A DNA stretch of 54,716 nt from Candidatus Poseidoniales archaeon. GTDB lineage: Archaea > Thermoplasmatota > Poseidoniia > Poseidoniales > Thalassarchaeaceae. Shown piece by piece: positions 51,141-54,716 of this stretch. The stretch covers positions 1 through 54,716 of the forward strand of contig DTUF01000011.1 in the NCBI GenBank assembly GCA_012964335.1. The letters are read 5' to 3'. Numbering within the stretch: the first letter of the stretch is position 1; the number at the start of each line of letters is the position of its first letter. Below the pieces are notes generated by a model, which was not told the origin of the DNA, searched no databases, and was given only the letters and a program-made list of their open reading frames with translations. The position numbers and the translations under genes were made by a program.

Positions 51141-52184
51141 ATGTCTGATAAAACAAAAGTAGAGATTGAACAGAAGAAGGTCAATGAAATTAAGAAACGA
51201 GCATTCTCAAACAGAAATGTAATCGGTTCTGCAAGACGGCCTTCACAAGTAAGAAAAATTGTAGGCCACGAAGGACCTTGTGAAGAGTGTGGTGCAATTG
51301 AATGGGATTTAGATTCTGTTCGAGGCGAGGTTGTCTGTCAATCCTGTGGATTAGTAGTTGAGAGAGATGTCATTGACCCTGGAGCAGAATGGGTCAACCA
51401 CCGGGATGGTCCTGACAGGTCAAGAGTTGGTGCCCCATCAACTCTAACATTATCTGACAAGGGATTGAACACCAGCATCAGCAGAGGTGACCTAATGGGT
51501 TCCCGAGCGAAGATTCATGGTATATCTGGCAAAGCGTTGAGAGATTGGCGAAGGAGAGCTGTTATTGATGATAGATCAAAGACCCGAAGTAGCCGGGCTC
51601 GAAATCTGGTTAAAGCAATGCAATTCATCAGAGATAAATCAAGATTACCAAGACAAATTCAAGAGGAAGCAGCATCATTCTATCGTAAATCAGCAGAGAA
51701 GGGCTTAGTTACAGGTCGAAGCATTCAGGGTGTTGCTGCCGCGTGTGTTTACATTGCAGCAAGAGAAGCAGGAATTCCTCGACGAGTTGAGGACATCGCA
51801 GAAGCATTTGACATGGAAGATGATATGAAACTCAAGGAGTTGAAGAGAACGATTCGACTTGTTTCTCGAGAACTGGGTGCTCACAGAATTACTGGGCCAG
51901 AAGAATATCTAGACAAATTCAGTAGTGATTTGGGACTACCACCTCAAGTTCTTGGTGCGGCCAACAGTCTTTGGGACCGAGTTGGTGGCTCATTGGAATG
52001 GCAAGGGAAGAAGCCAAGTGGTGTTGCAGGTGTAATTCTCTACAAGTCTGCACAAATGAGAGGCAATGCAAGAACTCAAGCAGATGTTTGTGCAGTTGCA
52101 GGCGTTAGTGAGGTAACTCTTAGAGGACTTCTAAGATTGCTTGAGAGAATCCTTGAACAAATTGGTGAAAGTTCCTACAATTGA
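51141..52184 (+). CDS. tfb: Transcription initiation factor TFB
   Basis: This 347-aa archaeal TFIIB homologue recruits RNA polymerase to TBP-bound TATA boxes. A basic N-terminal extension of about 45 residues precedes the zinc ribbon, with Cys47, Cys50, Cys66 and Cys69. The B-reader/linker region follows, then two cyclin repeats (about 145-245 and 250-345; the first includes RSIQGVAAACVYIAAREA, the second GVAGVILYKSAQM). All core features are intact. Genomes of this kind often carry several TFBs, so this may be a regulated paralogue; the elaborate upstream palindromes support control. Confidence 0.95.
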   Translation: MSDKTKVEIEQKKVNEIKKRAFSNRNVIGSARRPSQVRKIVGHEGPCEECGAIEWDLDSVRGEVVCQSCGLVVERDVIDPGAEWVNHRDGPDRSRVGAPSTLTLSDKGLNTSISRGDLMGSRAKIHGISGKALRDWRRRAVIDDRSKTRSSRARNLVKAMQFIRDKSRLPRQIQEEAASFYRKSAEKGLVTGRSIQGVAAACVYIAAREAGIPRRVEDIAEAFDMEDDMKLKELKRTIRLVSRELGAHRITGPEEYLDKFSSDLGLPPQVLGAANSLWDRVGGSLEWQGKKPSGVAGVILYKSAQMRGNARTQADVCAVAGVSEVTLRGLLRLLERILEQIGESSYN

Positions 52185-52338
52185 TGATGTTACATTCAAC
52201 AATAATACCACGATTGAAGTGAAAAACTAGTTTCTCACATCCAGTTGGTTCCAAAAGGTATCAATGATACTCAAGGAAAAAATAGATACTATCGATGGGG
52301 AATCCCAATTTTCATTCATATACTTCTAAGAACCATAG

Positions 52339-54624
52339 ATGGTCATGGCAACATTTAGAAAAAACGTGCTCAGGCCTGTATTGGCTTGTTTATTGATGAT
52401 TATTGTACCGATGACAGGATTTGTTGGAAGTGTCACAGCTTCAACGACTCCAACCCACGTCATCTCAGACCAGACTTGGACCGCGGCAGGAAACCCGTAC
52501 CTTATTGATGACATGTTGGTCATCATGCCTGACAAGACACTTACCATTGAAGAAGGAGTCGTTATCGAATTCACCCCTACCGGGTGGCTCGATGTTCGAG
52601 GCGACCTCAATGTGCTCGGCACAGCAGCTGACCCCGTCTTGTTCACCATCGACAGCGCGAATGCCACCTCCACCTCGCAGTGGGGCGGCATCCAGCTCCA
52701 GACAGATGACTTCGATGTCGACCTCGTGATGCGCAATGCAATCGTCACCCGCGCAATGAATGGGATTTTCATCGCCTGCTGTCATCAAGGTTCCATCCTG
52801 ATAGAGGACTCGACTTTCCTAAACAACAACGTTGGAATCCACGGATATGCTGGATACGATGCCATCATCAACAATGTCGTCTTCATGAACAACACAGTTG
52901 GCGTTGCCTCATCAGACAAAGACATCTCCAACTCCACCTTCGTAGGAAATGAATTCGGGATATCGAGTGCAGAACGAACCGACGTCAGGTACAGCCTGTT
53001 TGAGAACAACGACATCGCTGCATACGGCGGCCGTGGTGTTCTACTTTGTAACGTAATTCAGGACAACCGAATAGGGGTCCAAGCGTTCTATGAGGGATGG
53101 GCACTTGAGCATAACGTAATTCAGGACAACTCCGAGATTGGCGTGATCACTGGCCAATATGATGGCATTGTTCCTCACGCATGGGGTAATTCTTTCCTTA
53201 ACAATGGATTGGGTGCAAACACAATCGCTGACATCAATGTGCAGCACACTAATAACATCAACATTGACTTTGAGGATAACTGGTGGGGTACAACTGACAG
53301 TAACATAATTGATGCTACTGTTTACGACTTTTTAGACCAGAGCTCTCTCGGCCTAGTTGACTATACTCCTACTCTTAACGCCAACCCGAACGGAACCGCC
53401 TGCCCTGGTGATGATTCACCAACCAATCCTGACTTGGATACCAATCCTACAAATCCGGGTGGAGATGTCAATGGCCTCAATCCAGATATCAACGAAACTG
53501 GACCAATTGGCCATGACAATTATACTGACCCTGATACTAACGATACAGGACCAATTGGCCATGACGATGAAACAGCTTCCGACACCAACCATACAGACCA
53601 TACCCCCCGCATCTCATTGTGGCCAGGCAAGGTCAACCAGCACAACGAGAACGGTATCTGGATGACGGACCCAGACGGTGTATCCGGTGGTCATCCTAGC
53701 ACATTGTACTCAAGTGATTATGGCGACCGCAAGCTCGAATACTGCCAGAAGTTCTGGCCGAACACTCAGAGCATTGAACTGCGTGACAATCGCGAGACAA
53801 TCACTTTCTGGACCGCTGGCAACACTGATTCCGTTGTCTCAACCCGAGATGTGTACGAGTGTGTGTTCAACCACAACGACACTGATGAAGATGCAGATTA
53901 CCATCACCAACTTGACGAACTTCAGGAGCGCGAGCAGCAATCCTGGGAAGACGCCATGGAAGAGTGCGACCGTGCATGGGCTGAACTCGATGAGCATTAC
54001 ATGATGATGGTCGAGAGTCTCGAAGAGCAGATGATGGATGAAATCGAAATGGAACTGTGGGGGCTGGACGATTCCCTCTCCATCCGCTACGATGAGTTCG
54101 ATGTTCAGTACAACGAACTGCTGATTCAGTTGAGTGAAGCAGAGGACGAGGATGAGGCTGCTGTCATCATCCAAGAGATTCAATCTCTCAGGGAAAGTGA
54201 GCAGCAGGTAATCGAGTGGGTATACGATGTGTATCATGCCAGAATCGCAGACATCATCGAGCAATATGATGCCATGATTGATGCCCTTGACGACGAGGCC
54301 TTCGAGTCACTGAGGCACGATGTTGAGACAGATTGCGAGGCTCTGTTTGAGGAGCTTGAAGAGCAATTCAGAGCCGAGTATGAAGCACTTGAATCAATGA
54401 CTGAAGTAGAGGACGAAAACTCTTGCGGCGATGATGAGAGATGTACTGATAGAGATGAAAACTACATGGAGGAATTCGGAATCGGTCATTCGGTTCCCGG
54501 ATTCACTGGACTGTTGTCTGTTCTAGCGATCACGGGAGCCGTGCTGCTGACTGGACGCCGTGGCCTTCACGAAACACGTGGACGAGCCAGAGCAGTCAAT
54601 CCATTCAACGATGCTGAAGATTGA
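52339..54624 (+). CDS. Secreted beta-helix surface protein with PGF-CTERM-like sorting tail
   Basis: This 761-aa protein has a signal peptide (LRPVLACLLMIIVPMTGFVG), a right-handed parallel beta-helix (about 40-330; units such as GIFIACCHQGSILIEDSTF), an Asp/Thr/Asn/Pro-rich linker with a 16-residue tandem repeat (about 355-420), a mixed domain with Cys residues, a Glu-rich coiled coil (about 520-690) and an ending VPGFTGLLSVLAITGAVLLT followed by Gly-Arg-Arg. The Pro-Gly-Phe at 720, hydrophobic segment and basic end match the PGF-CTERM pattern of archaeosortase substrates. Much of the gene is richer in C-ending codons than neighbours, suggesting high expression or different ancestry. Confidence 0.8.
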   Translation: MVMATFRKNVLRPVLACLLMIIVPMTGFVGSVTASTTPTHVISDQTWTAAGNPYLIDDMLVIMPDKTLTIEEGVVIEFTPTGWLDVRGDLNVLGTAADPVLFTIDSANATSTSQWGGIQLQTDDFDVDLVMRNAIVTRAMNGIFIACCHQGSILIEDSTFLNNNVGIHGYAGYDAIINNVVFMNNTVGVASSDKDISNSTFVGNEFGISSAERTDVRYSLFENNDIAAYGGRGVLLCNVIQDNRIGVQAFYEGWALEHNVIQDNSEIGVITGQYDGIVPHAWGNSFLNNGLGANTIADINVQHTNNINIDFEDNWWGTTDSNIIDATVYDFLDQSSLGLVDYTPTLNANPNGTACPGDDSPTNPDLDTNPTNPGGDVNGLNPDINETGPIGHDNYTDPDTNDTGPIGHDDETASDTNHTDHTPRISLWPGKVNQHNENGIWMTDPDGVSGGHPSTLYSSDYGDRKLEYCQKFWPNTQSIELRDNRETITFWTAGNTDSVVSTRDVYECVFNHNDTDEDADYHHQLDELQEREQQSWEDAMEECDRAWAELDEHYMMMVESLEEQMMDEIEMELWGLDDSLSIRYDEFDVQYNELLIQLSEAEDEDEAAVIIQEIQSLRESEQQVIEWVYDVYHARIADIIEQYDAMIDALDDEAFESLRHDVETDCEALFEELEEQFRAEYEALESMTEVEDENSCGDDERCTDRDENYMEEFGIGHSVPGFTGLLSVLAITGAVLLTGRRGLHETRGRARAVNPFNDAED
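53050..53130 (+). repeat. 18-bp direct repeats in the beta-helix coding region
   Basis: AACGTAATTCAGGACAAC occurs at 53050-53067 and 53113-53130, 63 bp (21 codons) apart, in the same frame. This encodes repeated beta-helix turns and suggests recent duplication of one turn. Confidence 0.7.
53500..53565 (+). repeat. 48-bp-period tandem repeat in the linker
   Basis: GGACCAATTGGCCATGAC appears at 53500-53517 and 53548-53565, a period of 48 bp (16 codons), encoding repeated TGPIGHD units in the low-complexity linker. Confidence 0.75.
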
Positions 54625-54670
54625 GTGCAGTTTGGCCAAGAGTAAACATCGGACTCTATGTCGAGGGGTA

Positions 54671-54716
54671 TGGACGTTGGGGGATTTGAACCCCCGGCTT
54701 CTTGGTTGCAAACCAA
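54671..54716 (-). tRNA. tRNA-Ala(UGC), 3' portion (partial)
   Basis: Read on the minus strand the window edge gives a 7-nt anticodon loop TTTGCAA (anticodon TGC) inside a TTGG/CCAA stem, then a GGGGG-TTCAAAT-CCCCC T arm, the acceptor 3' strand AACGTCC and discriminator A. The T at position 70 would pair with G3, the alanine identity element. No CCA is encoded. The D arm and 5' acceptor strand lie beyond the window. Confidence 0.85.

Noticed and set aside
54671-54716. tRNA-Cys (anticodon GCA) reading of the partial tRNA
   Set aside because: Shifting the anticodon loop by one base breaks the anticodon stem; TGC keeps a paired stem and the U70 alanine determinant.

Overview
The window reads as a gene-dense piece of an archaeal chromosome, most likely a planktonic marine euryarchaeon of the Marine Group II / Poseidoniales type or a close relative. 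Archaeal markers are an A-type ATP synthase (A-B-D), aIF2-gamma, ribosomal proteins S6e, L10e and L40e, TFB, Orc1/Cdc6, Dph2, an archaeal-type hypoxanthine/guanine phosphoribosyltransferase, UPF0147 and DUF357 proteins, and TATA boxes about 26-27 nt upstream of apparently leaderless genes (clearest for L40e). Class II HMG-CoA reductase, bacterial-type MutS/MutL, SMC-ScpA-ScpB, a cold-shock protein and large calcium-repeat surface proteins fit that lineage. The lineage is inferred from gene content, not from a phylogeny.

Layout. 1-2367: end of the A-type ATP synthase operon, closed by a hairpin. 2478-8115: a proteolytically dead site-2-protease-like membrane protein with a large ectodomain, PanE, and a secreted lipoprotein with two deacetylase-like modules. 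8461-11049: NadB and a divergent membrane protein with a zinc knuckle. 11302-17221: smc-scpA-scpB, then a cold-shock protein. 17260-18555: HMG-CoA reductase. 18556-18882: a 327-bp intergenic region with clustered GCGTTAA motifs on both strands, a candidate replication origin. 18907-23540: a degenerate Orc1-like ATPase, a beta-propeller protein, a DUF357 protein and a canonical Orc1/Cdc6. 23613-26310: S6e, aIF2-gamma, a PIN protein and a winged-helix regulator. 26341-28593 (minus): L10e-hpt-dph2, spaced 9 bp apart.

28715-37264 (plus): a membrane-anchored propeller, a DMT transporter, the mutS-mutL pair and a purple-acid-phosphatase-like ectoenzyme. 37251-43513 (minus): a pilus-like cluster (A24 prepilin peptidase, TadE-like pseudopilin with a lamin-tail domain, one intact and two degenerate KaiC/RecA-fold proteins, an archaeal pilin) ending in aroA. 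43599-49443: UPF0147, a 1183-aa seven-bladed propeller/TSP3 surface protein, a small propeller protein, an MBL hydrolase, L40e and a small Cys/His protein. 49481-54716: PurA, TFB behind a palindrome-rich leader, a beta-helix surface protein with a PGF-CTERM-like tail, and the 3' part of a tRNA-Ala(UGC) running off the right end.

Three themes stand out: chromosome replication and segregation genes packed around the putative origin; a pilus-like export/sensing cluster with pseudo-ATPases but no assembly motor in the window; and several secreted or surface proteins built from propellers, beta-helices and dead enzyme folds. No IS element, CRISPR array, phage or rRNA was seen.
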